In this document: positions 35,901-48,694 of the stretch, piece by piece
Layout of the letters: each line of letters starts with the position of its first letter
How positions within the stretch are numbered: position 1 is the first letter of the stretch
Source of the DNA: Manihot esculenta
Taxonomy: Eukaryota; Streptophyta; Magnoliopsida; Malpighiales; Euphorbiaceae
Reading direction: 5' to 3'
DNA: 64,000 nt
Assembly: GCF_001659605.2 (NCBI RefSeq)
Contig: NC_035171.2
Span: 2,300,325 to 2,364,324, forward strand
The notes under the pieces: generated by a model
The model's input: only the letters and a program-made list of their open reading frames with translations
Told to the model about the DNA's origin: nothing
The model's database searches: none
Position numbers and translations under genes: made by a program

Positions 35901-38900
35901 CTATTTTTTAAACAATTCTAACCTTACTTTTTCAACAAGGCAAGGTTATTATTTTCATTAATTAATATTCATATTTCACTTTCCTTTCATTTATCCTTTA
36001 TTTTCCACCTATTTACAAATTTAAAATAAACAGGAAGGTAGTCACTTTTCTTGCTTTTCCCTTCTGGTCTTCCCCAAACACTTGTGTTACTCAACTTGAG
36101 CACTATGTTGATAGAATAACTCCAATGGTTCAATTGTGTTACTCAACTTGAAGCATAATTGTCTAATTTTCACAATTTGTATTGATAGAAAACTTCTAAG
36201 CAAGCTACAAAATTGTAGGTGTGCACAGACAGTCAGTTCTCTTCACTTCAAACCAAATTATCATAAATATAAAAACTAAAATATAATTCTAAGCTTCTTG
36301 AACATATGGCTATGAATTTTGTTGAATTCTTTGACTTTGTCACTTGAGCACTATGTTGTTTTAACTATTTAATCATTTACATAAGAAACCATTATCTGGT
36401 AATTAAATGAGAACATGTTGCAGAGAGGCCCCCCAAAGGGGAGAAAAGAGGCTCTTGGTGCATATTCTTGCTTTTACTGCATTCTAATAGTTATACCATT
36501 ATGGTCTTAAACTCTTTATGGCTCATTCTTTTTGCACAGTCAAATTGGAATATTGTATGTTTCAGATGATTGCCATTTTTTCTTCCTGTCTATAGATTTT
36601 TAAGGACATGATTTAACTTCTTTCTTAAAGTAGTTTATTCATTTTCTAGTTATTTTGAGTTATTCTTTGCACCTAGCCAATGATTTTTGTGTTTTATACC
36701 ATTATGGTCTTAAACTCTTTATGGCTCATTCTTTTTGCACAGTCAAATTGGAATATTGTATGTTTCAGATGATTGCCATTTTTTCTTCCTGTCTATAGAT
36801 TTTTAAGGACATGATTTAACTTCTTTCTTAAAGTAGTTTATTCATTTTCTAGTTATTTTGAGTTATTCTTTGCACCTAGCCAATGATTTTTGTGTTTCTT
36901 TGTACACAGGATGAGGCACAGTGTTCTCAGTCAAGTACAAGTGTGGATCGTCATTCAGGTTCTTATGAGCATGCTAGCCAGCTGGCATCTGAGCTTCCTT
37001 CTAAAAGTGTGTCCACTTCACAGAGTGAAAGCAGGTTTGTTTGATTTTTGCTTATTGCTGTTATTAATTATTTATGCATATGAGTATGACAAGAGTTGTT
37101 TGTTATTCCTGAGAATAGTGGTAAGAATATACATTTATTTGTCTACTGTTTGTGGAATTCCTGAATTTCTTGTTTGGTAATTATAGGATCCTAGAAAACT
37201 TCCATGGTGAACAAGGAGCAAATGACAGCATGGGCGAGTGTATAGAAGAGCAAAATGTATGTCAAAACTCTAATACCCAGGAACATCTTTTTGGATGAAA
37301 CTTTAAGGTGCCTCGTGTAATACTTTTTGGTTGTGTAACAACTAACATTGATATTTTTTCAATATGTGATCGCTTCAAATACGGCAGCAGGAGGATGCTC
37401 AATTGCCAACCCGTGAGGGTGAGTGAATTCTTATGCAATGCTCTTATTTATCCCATCCATGATCCATCTTAAATTTAAGATCATGCACATGACACATGAA
37501 ATGGATTGGAAGCAACTTTATATATACATATATATTCTTGATGCACCTACCTTGCAAATTTTGTGTAGAAGAGCAGAATGCTCACATCAATATTTCTTAT
37601 AATGCACAATGAGCTTCTTCCACTTTTGGCATAATTATCTTATTTTTTATTTAATTTTTTCCCATAGATGCTCTGATATCATTGAATGGAAAGAAAGAGG
37701 GCTCGGATAAAGAGTTCCTATCCCCTACTGAAACTGCCTATGCTTCTTCATCCAATGTTTCCTCAAAAACTTGTGAGAAGACAAGTTCTGCTGAGCCTTT
37801 AGAAGTTACACCATCTGCCAAAGGAGTTGGAGAAGTTCAACCTATAAACTCTCATGGACCACCTGTCAGTTCTGCATCTTCAAATTCTGATTGTGTAGGC
37901 ACTGTCTCAGTCTCCAAAGGCCCTGGTTTATCACCAAGCTCATCAGTTGGTTCATTATCTTCAGAGAAGTCAACTCTGAATCCCCATGCTAAGGTGTAAT
38001 AGATTTGAGGTCTAATTTTTTTCCTTATTCAGTGATGACATAAAAACAATTAGTATACATAATTTATCTTATAGAAGACTACACTATACTTTTTGAACAT
38101 ATTGGACATCTTTCTCATATAAGGCTAATGCATCTTCTTTTTTTGTTCCTTATTTTTGGGCCTGTCTCTGCCTTTCTCAAATATGGTTTCAGGAATTCAA
38201 ACTAAATCCCAATGCCAAGAGTTTCACCCCTTCTCAAACTCCTGTTAGGCCTCCGTCTCCAGATGGTTCCTTCTATTTTCAACCTAACGTTCCTAGTCTA
38301 CCACATATGCATGGCATGCCTATGGGCATTGGAGTAAGCACTAAAAGACTATGCTATTTCTTGTTTATTGCCCACTTCATATTTATTAGGAATACAACAA
38401 TTGAAATTCATGATGATCCTTGCCTTTTCCTTTATTCTGCATGCACTCAGTGGTAAGTCTTTGGGTTCAAGAATACATTGTCCTTTGTATGCGCTGTTCA
38501 TCATTGGAGTGAAATTTTATGTAGGTGACAACTTTGAGTCAATTTCTTTCTATTTGGCTTGTGTATTTTGGATTTACACATAAATTTCACTACCTTAACT
38601 TAGATAATGTTGGCTACAAAGTTTGTTGGGATATGCTTCTTACATAGAGAGGTCTTCCATGTTGCTTTTATGATCAAATAGGTTGATTAGAGGTACTTGT
38701 TTAAATATTTAATCACTTCTCATCCCTGGCTATTTTTAGACTTTGATATCTTCCTCACTATTTTCCGAGGAATATTGAACTTATAAACTGGCTGCTGGGA
38801 ATACCAATTTAAAAACCTTTTGTAGGCTTGTATAATCAGAATAGGTGCATGATCTCTGGGACACAAATTTCATTATCACTTGTGAATTTGATGCCAAGTG

Positions 38901-41033
38901 TAAAAACCATCTTTTGAATCTTTTACCCCTCGTTTGGCATGAATGATTTTGCAAGAAAAGAATAACTTAGATAATGTTGGCTACAAAGTTTGTTGGGATA
39001 TGCTTCTTACATAGAGAGGTCTTCCATGTTGCTTTTATGATCAAATAGGTTGATTAGAGGTACTTGTTTAAATATTTAATCACTTCTCATCCCTGGCTAT
39101 TTTTAGACTTTGATATCTTCCTCACTATTTTCCGAGGAATATTGAACTTATAAACTGGCTGCTGGGAATACCAATTTAAAAACCTTTTGTAGGCTTGTAT
39201 AATCAGAATAGGTGCATGATCTCTGGGACACAAATTTCATTATCACTTGTGAATTTGATGCCAAGTGTAAAAACCATCTTTTGAATCTTTTACCCCTCGT
39301 TTGGCATGAATGATTTTGCAAGAAAAGAATAACTTAGATAATGTTGGCTACAAAGTTTGTTGGGATATGCTTCTTACATAGAGAGGTCTTCCATGTTGCT
39401 TTTATGATCAAATAGGTTGATTAGAGGTACTTGTTTAAATATTTAATCACTTCTCATCCCTGGCTATTTTTAGACTTTGATATCTTCCTCACTATTTTCC
39501 GAGGAATATTGAACTTATAAACTGGCTGCTGGGAATACCAATTTAAAAACCTTTTGTAGGCTTGTATAATCAGAATAGGTGCATGATCTCTGGGACACAA
39601 ATTTCATTATCACTTGTGAATTTGATGCCAAGTGTAAAAACCATCTTTTGAATCTTTTACCCCTCGTTTGGCATGAATGATTTTGCAAGTAAAGAATTTA
39701 AATGAATTCTTGCAAAATCATTCATGATTTCATCTCCATACATAATGAAAAAATTTTAAGTTTAAAAATTTTAAATTCCCTTATTACAAACAAGAATTTT
39801 TCAAGAAAAGAATTCAATTGAATTGAATTATTACAAAATTCTTGATTCCAAACTGAGGGTTAAAGTTCTTTAAATGGTAATTCTTCATTTGTAACTATCT
39901 GAATATAAAGATAGAACATCTAAATGGGGCTTGCTTTCTTAGACTGATGAATAAAAACATAATTATTTTTAAATCTAGTAGTAAATTTTAGTTATGTACT
40001 ATTAAATTTAGGTCCTTGTTTTAGTCCTTTTGTTGTGCCCATTGCTATAACATTAACGGCGATTCCTTGTATGCCAGTTTCTTACGTTAGTATTGATACA
40101 TTCTTCTCTCCAAAAACTCAAATAAATACTTCCAATTGAGATTAAGTGGGATGATAGTCATGGCCAGACTGCTTCATATGAAATTGAGCAGTATGGTCTG
40201 TTTCATCATAGCAATTTTTTTAAAAAAATCTTTTACTAATGGTTTTGTAGTGTTGATTAACTAATTTGTTTCTGCCATCAGAACCCTTGTCTCATTGTTC
40301 TGTAACAACTTTGGGTAGTTACACTTGTAACAACATTGTATGCATTTAATAGACGTGAGAATGTCCTTTTAAAATATGGTAGATGTTGTCATTGTGGACT
40401 TCTCTATATTCAATTTGGCTTGTTACAGCTGTGACCGACTTTGTGAATTTTGCAGATTGGACCATCATTTACTAGCCACCAGCCTGTTATTTTTAATCCA
40501 CAGGTTGCATCATTGCAAACACCGCAAGCATATTTTCATCCAGGTGGCCCTCAGGTGCAATATTCTTGGAACTTGTATTGGAGGCCATGTTGGAATTTTC
40601 TTGGTCAGTCATTCAAATATATTGATTTTGCATGTTCATTTGGTTGCAGTATGCACAGAATATGCTTGTTGGCCACCCTAGGCAAGTCTTGTACATGCCA
40701 AGTTACCAACCCGTGAGTGATTCTGATCTCTCTCTCTATTAATTGAGGATGTATTTTGTACATTATTTCTCTCAAAATTTGTGAGGACGAAAAATAGGCT
40801 TCTTCCATCGAACATCATATGATATAATTTGGTTGGGTTGTGAATTTGAGAAATAGCCGTTTTAATCATACTATCTATCATATCATAGGGGTGAAGAAAT
40901 GCTTTTATTTCCTTAAAACGCAACATAAAGGCTGTAGCGTGTATGAATTTGAGGAATCAGCACAAAAAATGCCCCTCATACTGTTAATTTTGTTTTGATT
41001 CAGGAAATGCCATACAAGGGACGAGAGTTTTAG
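32944..41033 (+). CDS. CID4: CID4-like ataxin-2 homologue, PABP-interacting protein (complete)
   Basis: Fourteen coding exons: 32944-33070, 33153-33308, 33840-33970, 34181-34371, 35038-35215, 35306-35542, 36910-37034, 37187-37256, 37388-37418, 37668-37993, 38193-38333, 40456-40554, 40650-40712 and 41004-41033. The frame is unbroken for 634 residues. Residues about 52-135 (SPSRDRLVYLSACLIGHPVE, NGSIYSGT, then the VQVLAK strand) form the Lsm/SM-ATX domain. About 200-260 (GWDQFETNEMLFGVKSTFDE onward) is the LsmAD domain. 528-538 (LNPNAKSFTPS) is a PAM2 motif that binds the C-terminal MLLE domain of poly(A)-binding protein. The C-terminus is a Pro/Gln-rich tail ending EMPYKGREF. Ataxin-2 relatives act in cytoplasmic mRNA control and stress granules. 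The PAM2 motif plus Lsm/LsmAD order identifies the CID3/CID4 group; choosing CID4 over CID3 is a judgement. Exon 9 is a tiny 31-nt exon with a tandem cag-cag acceptor. Confidence 0.93.
33310..33341. repeat. Poly-T tract in CID4-like intron 2
   Basis: About 25 consecutive T, directly after the exon 2 donor region, within the intron. Length is probably unstable. Confidence 0.8.
36491..36896. repeat. 203-bp perfect-looking tandem duplication at an exon 7 acceptor
   Basis: Copies at 36491-36693 and 36694-36896 appear identical on reading ('ttataccattatggtcttaa' to 'gatttttgtgtt'). The second copy ends only 13 bp before exon 7 (36910), so the intronic sequence just upstream of the acceptor is present twice. 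The acceptor AG itself is present once. Confidence 0.92.
38597..39697. repeat. Three tandem 367-bp copies in CID4-like intron 11
   Basis: Units begin at 38597, 38964 and 39331 ('aacttagataatgttggcta') with an exact 367-bp offset and look identical. Each unit ends with the left end of a MITE ('cctcgtttggcatgaatgat'). Only the third unit is followed by the rest of that MITE. Confidence 0.92.
39660..39859. mobile_element. Tourist/Harbinger-like MITE
   Basis: 200-bp element with imperfect inverted ends: CCCCTCGTTTGGCATGAATG at the left and the complement of ..TTGATTCCAAACTGAGGG at the right. It is flanked on both sides by TTA (39657-39659, 39860-39862), the target usually duplicated by PIF/Harbinger elements. 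No coding capacity. Confidence 0.72.
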
Positions 41034-43984
41034 TCGTCTGAGAACATTCTTGGCAGTTCTACTCTGCTCGCAAGGAATAAACTTCTGAGAGGCTGCTTGG
41101 AACAATTTTGTGGGGAATCAAGCCCGGCAGTCCATGAAGATCTATAGTTCTTTACTCCTATTTGTGCTGGGGGAAGTCGATCAATTCTGGAATATGATTT
41201 TCACTATCCTGTATGCTTCATTTATACCATGAATGACTGGCTTTCTCAACTTTCTTTCAACTAGTATTCTAACAATGGCTGTTTTATTTTGATATTATTA
41301 GTTTTTGGATGAAATTAAGGTGCAGGTATTTTGCTTGCTGCCTCTACATTTTCCTGTAATGTTTCCCCGGTTTTTGTTTGAGCTAATCAAACTCTCCATC
41401 TCAATCATTGGCTTCACACTGGATATTTCGGTTATGTATTGATTTTCTTTTTCATCAAGAAAATAGAGTGAATACCTCCATTTCTGCTCCCAGCTAAATG
41501 GGTCACGACTCAGAAAATTTTAGATTTTGTATCTACCGTTGTGTTGACTTTGAATCTCTATATTGAAAAAGAAAGTGGCATTCTATAGAATTCAGTGATG
41601 ATTGTTATAATATTTAATAATTGATTATTTATACACATTTATATTTTGTTTTTCCGTTTGAGAACAAGATTGAAACTTTGAAATACATTAATTTGTTTTT
41701 TCTTTTTCGTGATAGAGAAATTCAATGCGTATTTCTATATTTCCAACAACCAAGACGTAAAGATGATTGAATTTGTCAGTATTGTAATGGAAATTAGTAA
41801 TGGCCAACTTTTTGTCCTTGGAATCATAGCAACCTGCTTGTTGGGCTGTCCTCTTTTACTTGTTTGTTTCTTGCAAGTGAATTAGAAGTGCAATAACAGT
41901 TTTTAGTTGTGGCCACGGGGAAAAAAAGAAGAAAAAGAGGCTTGACTTGACTTTATTGAATCAATTCTTATCTTTAAGTTGTAAAGAAAGAAACATAAGG
42001 AAGAAAAATGTTGCTTCCTTATACCCCAGCATCTTATCACTAATCTTTCCTTTTTCATTTAAATTTGATAAACATTCATAATACATAATTTTTAAAATCA
42101 TTCAATTGTGTTTTTTTTACTTCTTGAAATTGATATATTGCCATGAAAATTAGGATTTAATTGGTTTTTTTCCCTGTTCTTTGCTTTAAATGAAAGTAAA
42201 ACAAAATACAATAAATTCTCTCTTTCTTTTTATGTTTTTTGGCAATGAATAAGTTAGAAATTGATAGCTTGATATCATTCGAAAGCAATAACAATGAACT
42301 CTCACAAAGTGAAAGGTAAACACCATAAAAGGACAATTTTGTCCTTTGTATATATATTAACTAATTTTCTTATGGTTAAATGCTAATATTAATTAAGTCT
42401 ATGTCGTTTAAAAAGTTGAATTCATTGAATCCTACCATTATCAAGTCTTTCATTATTCAACAACTTTTGCCCAAAATACAGGCAATTTTTTTAAATACCC
42501 ATTAATGAAGATTAATTTTAATAATGCAAGCTATTTTTAAAAACTGCAGTAGCTTCAAAAATATTTTTAAAATTCTTAAAAAATGATTAAAATTATTTTC
42601 TTTTTTTTTTTTAAATATTTTTTAAATGGCTAAATGTTCGAAAATATGGAAAATTTTTTTAAAGGATATCTTTCCTAAAAATAAATAGTTTCTTAATATT
42701 AAAAATTTAACTTAATAATTAAATGAGATTTTTCTATTATTGATTGATTGATTGAAAGGTTAGGTTAGAACTTATAATTCTTATTCTATGACTTCTAAAT
42801 AATTGAAGAATATGAAAAGACCACTTAGCCAACCTTAATTTTAGTTAAAATATTTTGACTTCTTCCTTATTATTATTATTATTATTTTTAATTTGAAAGT
42901 TGATTATTATACTTGGCCCATTTCAGACGCAAGCCAATAGGAATAAAACAAAATATCAAGGGCATTTTGGTCAATTCAAAAGTAAGAAATGCCTTTTCTA
43001 AAAAATTTTATTACTTTAATCCCTATAAAAAATTCACTAATTAATCTATAGATTTTAAAAAATATATTAAAATATTTTTAATATTTTAAAAAATTTATTA
43101 ATTAATTTTTATCATTATTTTTTATTATTTAATTTTTATATTTTAAAAAATTATTATTTAATTTTTTTAATTTTATAAAAATTATTAATTAATTTTTTTA
43201 TATTAAGAATATTTTAAATTTTTTTAATATTTAACAATTAACAAAATAATTAATTACTAAAATTTTTAAAAAATTGTATTTTTTAAAATTAAAAAAAACT
43301 AACTACTAAAATCTTTTATAATAATAAAAATTAAATAATAATTTTCCATTATTTTTTTCTTTCTCCACCTTCAGTTTTCTTCTCCTTATAATGAAACTTC
43401 AATAAATTTTGGTTTGTTAATATAAAATTGGTACGCAATTTGACCTAAATTTAACATAATATTGATTTATAAAATAATTATTTTAATGTATTTATTATCT
43501 GTTGTATTCTAATAAAATTAAAATAATTATTTTTAAATTTAATTATTTTTTATATAAATAAATAAATTCAAATAATTATCTGTTGATGACTTATTTATTA
43601 ATCTATTAAAAAATAGATTAGGTGTGACATTCCAATCGGAATCAAACAAAACATAAACAGCACAGATCAGCATTATTAAAATATAATTATTGAAAAAATT
43701 TTAAAAAAAAGTTAGAATGGATAATGCTCCTTTAAAAAAGTTGTTATCTTTCTTTTTTTTTTTAAAAAAAATCTTTAGGATTTAAAAAATTTGTATAAAA
43801 ATGGTTTTAAAAGTAAAAAATTGATTTTTTAAGAATTAAAAAATCAAATAAATTTTAAAATATACTAAATTCTTAATTTTTTTAGCTAAAATTATAAGTA
43901 AATGAGAGAATAAAATTTGAAATTTTTTAAATTTATTTTAATATATTTATTACTGTATTAAATTCGTGAATATGTACCTCAAAT
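41034..43984. other. CID4-like 3' UTR and long AT-rich spacer
   Basis: 41034 to about 41470 is the probable 3' UTR. The remainder is AT-rich with small motifs only, such as an (ATT)n run near 42868-42886. No genes were recognised. Confidence 0.45.
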
Positions 43985-44385
43985 TAAAAAATTTGATAAA
44001 CTAAATTAATTTAAAATTTTAATTTAATTTTTTATTTATTCTAGTTCGATTTAATTTTTAATTTAAAAAATTTCAGTTATTTTAATTCGGTTTGATTTTA
44101 ATTAGAAAAAATTAAAAAAATCGAATCGAATTGATTTAATAATAATAGTATATTATTTTAAATAATATAGAGATTAAATTATATTAAAATTAAAATATTT
44201 TAATTAAATTTTAAAATATTAAAAATAAAATATAAAAAATAAAAAATTTATTAAAAATTTAAATCTATCAAATTGATTTAATTTGATTTAATCAAAATCA
44301 ATTCGATTTAATTTTTATAAATATTAAAATTTTAATTATCAATTTATTCAATTTAATTTAATTATAAATTAAATCGTACGCAAAT
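43985..44385. mobile_element. hAT-like MITE copy D (decayed)
   Basis: It carries the same centre as the other copies ('attaaaatattttaattaaa' and gattta/aatcaattcga stretches) and is self-complementary overall. Most CpG and GC-bearing positions have decayed to T/A, making it the oldest-looking copy. Ends are uncertain. Confidence 0.5.
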
Positions 44386-44659
44386 ACGTTAAATTTTTAA
44401 TTTTAAATAAAGAGAAAACTGTTATTTAAATTTTATTTAATTTTTTATAAATTTTAATATAATTATTTATTGTGACAATTAAAACGCTTGGATAAAAGTG
44501 AAAATAGGATGGCGGCTGAGGGTATTTAAGAGAAATCATAAAATATCTGAAATTTTCGCTGCATATTTACAGCCTTAAACGACAAAAAACTAAACTGGTT
44601 AATTGCCAATTATATTAATCAAATAATTAATTAATTACCAATTAAGAACCCAAGAGAAA

Positions 44660-46207
44660 AAAAAAATACATATTGAAAATACATGAACGTAAAATACAGA
44701 AGAAAAGATTGGAGCAGGAGCAGGTGGAGGTGGTGGGGGGTGGCAGTGTTACCTCTGATGGTGAAAAGGAAAGAAACAGATGCACAGAGATTTTGAGGGT
44801 TGCAAGCAGAAGCAGGGTTGAGTCTAATGAAATCAGATACATAGACAAGGTGAAAGAAAGGGAAGGAAGTGAGTGTAGTGCGTTCTTTAGGAGAGAGTGA
44901 TCGTTTGTGGGGGCTTGTATTTTGGGGTGAGAGAAAGGAGCTATGCACAAAACCAAGCCAACATCAATTCCCACTTATTGTTTCTCTGTACTTCACCAAA
45001 TCACAAGAGGTGCCTCCTTATTTCTGCGTGTATGCGTGATTTTCTTGGCCTTTTTACTCATCTTGTGGGTGTATTTTTTCCTTTTCTTTCATTCATTGTG
45101 TGCATGTAGCTTGGGGGGAGACTTTTTGTACGGTATTTGAGTGTTAGATGTCTTGTAGCATTTGAATCATGAGATGGTGAAGGGGTTGAAAATGGTGGAT
45201 TTTGGTTTTTTGTCAAGAAAAAGTTTGTTCTGGGCTGTTGGTTTACTTCTATATTACTGTTGTTGAATTTTTTTTTTTTAGTAAAACATTTTCCTTATAT
45301 TTTCTTTTTCTGTTCTGTTTTATGTTCTACTTCTGGCATTTGCATGCGCCAAATGGGTTCATATTTTAGATGGGAATTTTACAGTGGGGTGGTACTCTTG
45401 TGTGGAAGATTACATTCGACTCTTTGCCCTTTAGTTTGGAGTTTCATGCTTATGAGTGATTGGATTCATTTGTTCATTGTGTGTTAAATTCTTTTCAGGG
45501 ATAATTAATTCAGTTATCTGCAATAGAGCTTCATATCCACGTTCTATTTTCCCCCAATTTTTGGAGTTGGGTGTTTGCATGATAGGCTTGCTAGCTCAAT
45601 TTGCTTACTTTTCTCTTTAACTGCATCAGATGAGTTGATTTGTATGAATTATCTGTTGTAAAAGCATCTGCTTAAAATAAAAGTACTGATAGTTTTGGTG
45701 GTATAAATTATGTTGGATGTTCTTGGTTGGGGCAGGGAAACTAGGGAAGGGAGAGGCCTAGCATAAAAGTGTTCTATTCGAATCTTGGAAGTTTGTCTTT
45801 TTGGGGTATTCTCAATGTGCATCAATTTGAATTAGTTGATGGCTTTCCTGCTAACCTCTTTATTTCAATGCTGCAGTTTCTTTGTAGTAGTTGTGTTTAA
45901 GAAAGAAAGGTATTATGCTGATTTTTTAACATTGTATTTTATTGAAGTCTTCAATTGGTAGCTTTTGCTTGGATTCTTGGCAGCCTATAACGGAGTAATT
46001 GGTTTAAGGGTAAGGTCATCTCTGAACATCTGGTGAGTTTCTAATTGGATTTGAGACTTGTATTTCGAAAATGCTCTAGTGCAAAAAAATTCTTGTGTGA
46101 GTTCTACCCATTTAACATCTCCATGCATTATTGGTTGCCATTTATTAGGGAATTCTACTTAATCAACAGTCCAGTAGTCATCTTTATCTGAAGGTTTAGG
46201 CTTGAAA
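44660..46207 (+). promoter_or_regulatory. NF-YA promoter, 5' leader and leader introns
   Basis: A GA-rich leader lies at about 44690-44900. A possible leader mini-exon sits at 45984-46009 (GGCAG|CCTATAACGG..TTTAAG|GTAAGG type borders). The exact leader splicing is not settled. Reading upstream from the chosen ATG, an in-frame TAG at 46175-46177 closes the frame. Confidence 0.45.
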
Positions 46208-48636
46208 ATGGGGGTTCTGCAACAGAATTTTCATGGTGCCAAGAAATTGACCTTTCAATTTCAAGACCAGGATTCTTCTTCAACTCAGTCAACTGATCAA
46301 TCTTACCCTGAAGTAGCTAGCATGGGAGAAGGTAATGCATTGCAAACAAAGCATAATTTCAGAATTAGCTTCTTATATTAGTACAATATTCGTTATTTTA
46401 AATATTTTTATGAAAATAGGCTGGGCTATGTTGATTGAACTAAATAATTTTTCTCCTTCTCTTTGCTATTGTAAAGTCTGCTAAGTCCATATTTTGATGG
46501 GTACTCCCTCTGATATTCCATATAAATGAAATAAGTTTCAAACTTGTTTGTGTTGTCTTTTTTCCATTTGATTGGTGGTCAAACTCTGTAACCTGTTCAC
46601 TGTACATTTTGGTTTTGTAGCACTTTGTAGCTTAGCTGAATAATTATCTAAATGTAGCTGCTCTTCTGCTGGGTTAGGACTTGCTGAAACTCTTGGGAAG
46701 GCTGAGGGAGGTGACACTAAGTTAGCGACATCAATGGGAACTCAGGATTTTATCTTCCCATCTCAAGTTGACTATAGCCAATCCATTGTAAGTTGATGCT
46801 TGATTGTGTTTTGTGGTTTGTGAGGATGGGTGGACTCTTATTTTATTATCCCATATTTCCCATTTTCAGGGTCGCATTCCTTTCCATTTTGCAGAACCAT
46901 ATTTTGGTGGCCTACTAGCTGCTTATGGGCCACAAGCAATCGTAAGCTCTGTATTTTCGGTGACTTTTCCATCCCCTAACTTCTAGTAATTTCATTTATA
47001 AGCACCATATAATTGGATTAAAAGAGAAACAGAAAGGACATGAGTAGGAATCATTCATATGTTTATGGTTCGTTAACAGGATACTGAATATTTTATTAAT
47101 TGTGCAGTTATGGTATGCTGTAACATCCAGAACAAATCCTATATTTAAGTAGTGTACAAAATTAATTAAAGCCTTACTGTTTACTTCTATCAAATTCAGA
47201 AGGTAGAATTATGTGTGGGAGACATTTGGGTAATTTCTTCCTGTGTTTTCACGAAGTGCAAAATGTTAACAGTAGTTGAATTTCCCACAACCAATTCAAT
47301 AGTCTAATATTTTCCGATATCAAATATGATCTTGATTCTGTTGACATTTCTGTAAACGGAACCTATATTCACAAATTGGCGGACATTATGTTTGATGGAA
47401 GCTAAGTGCACATTTTCTACTTGAGATGTTTTCTGCTCAAACAGAGTCCACTTCAACCATGTGCCACTGTTTGATTCCGGAGACTTTAGACAATATTTTC
47501 TGAAGTAGTTTATCTTGGCATCCATGATTATTTGGCACTTTAAAGTTTTTGTGCAAAGAAGTAATGCCAACCTTTGATATTCTTCTATATCCAAAAAAAG
47601 AGGTTTATGGAGCCATTATATATAACTTGTTTCTGTTCACCGAGCATCTCCTTTACTCTTATGATATTCTGCTTTTCTTATTTTATTGACCCTTTTAAGC
47701 TTGGATAACTTTCTTTACTCCCAGCATTTGCTTTATGAAGTTTGAGTTGTTCAAGGCATTTATACATAATGATTATACAATGTGGGAATAACTGCCTGTG
47801 CATACAGATGATCCCAAGTGTGTTTGATAACTACTAAATTTCTTGTGCTTTGAAACCTGTGGATTCTACAATTCCATCCATGATGTTAACAGATTCTGAT
47901 TTTCTCATTCCTCTATTCCATGTTTTCGTGGACAAGAATGTGTTTTCTTTATTACCCTCTGATGGGATATCTAACAATGAAATGGAACCAGATTCATCAT
48001 CCTCAGATGTATGGAATGGCTTCTTCTCGGGTACCGCTCCCTCTTGAATTTACAGAAGATGAACCCATTTTTGTCAATGCAAAACAGTACAATGCAATTC
48101 TTAGGAGGAGAAGGTATCGTGCCAAGCTCGAGGCTCAAAATAAACTCATAAAAAGTCGTAAGGTACGTGCCTTTTGACTCTGTCCTGCTAACCATCTGGC
48201 AGTGTGCTTGTTTGACTGATTGAAGTGTTATTCTTTTGATGTCACTCTGAAATTTCTGAAGCCATATCTTCATGAATCTCGGCACCTTCATGCACTGAGG
48301 AGGGCTAGGGGTTCTGGTGGACGCTTTCTCAATGCGAAACAGCTCCAGGAGTCCAATCCTAAACTCTCAAGCCATGGACTGGATGCCACAGGCTCTGCTG
48401 AACTTCATTTGGCCGGAAATATGTCAGAATCTGAAATTCATCAGCCAGAAAATCACAGAGATGGTGCTTCTACCACTTCTTGCTCAGATATCACAAGTGC
48501 CTCCAACAGTGATGACATCTTCCAGCAGCCAGAGTTCAAGTTCTCTGGGTACCCTTCCCATGTGGTTGGGACCATGCAAGGGCGCTCAGTTGGCATGCAT
48601 GGCGGTGGAAGTCAGCACCATCTTCCTGTTCTGTGA
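46208..48636 (+). CDS. NF-YA: NF-YA (CCAAT-binding factor HAP2) subunit, complete
   Basis: Five coding exons: 46208-46331, 46678-46787, 46870-46941, 47992-48162 and 48262-48636, giving 283 residues. [20 protein letters not shown] near the N-terminus is typical of the plant NF-YA3/5/6/8 group. Residues about 126-159 ([20 protein letters not shown] onward) form the A1 helix that contacts the NF-YB/NF-YC dimer. 160-184 ([20 protein letters not shown], then RF) is the A2 CCAAT-binding arm. The trimer binds CCAAT boxes in the nucleus. Two positions differ from the usual core: KQYN where KQYH is normal, and RRRRYRAK where RRRQxRAK is normal; the basic DNA arm is intact. The fourth exon joins in phase at [13 protein letters not shown] miR169 site lies in the 3' UTR, as in most members. 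Confidence 0.94.
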
Positions 48637-48694
48637 GAGAAGAGGCTACGACCAACCTCAGCAGTATGTGTTTGTCACAGCTGCTAATGTTCCC

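Noticed and set aside
44631..45487. Several open frames of 65-110 codons around the NF-YA leader, both strands
   Set aside because: Low-complexity, overlapping each other on both strands, with no family features; the region fits a leader and leader introns.
47815..47832. Possible NF-YA exon beginning ATGATCCCA after 'atacag'
   Set aside because: Its frame ends in a stop within a few codons and there is no good donor. The join of exon 3 directly to 47992 restores the conserved QAI-IHHPQM sequence.
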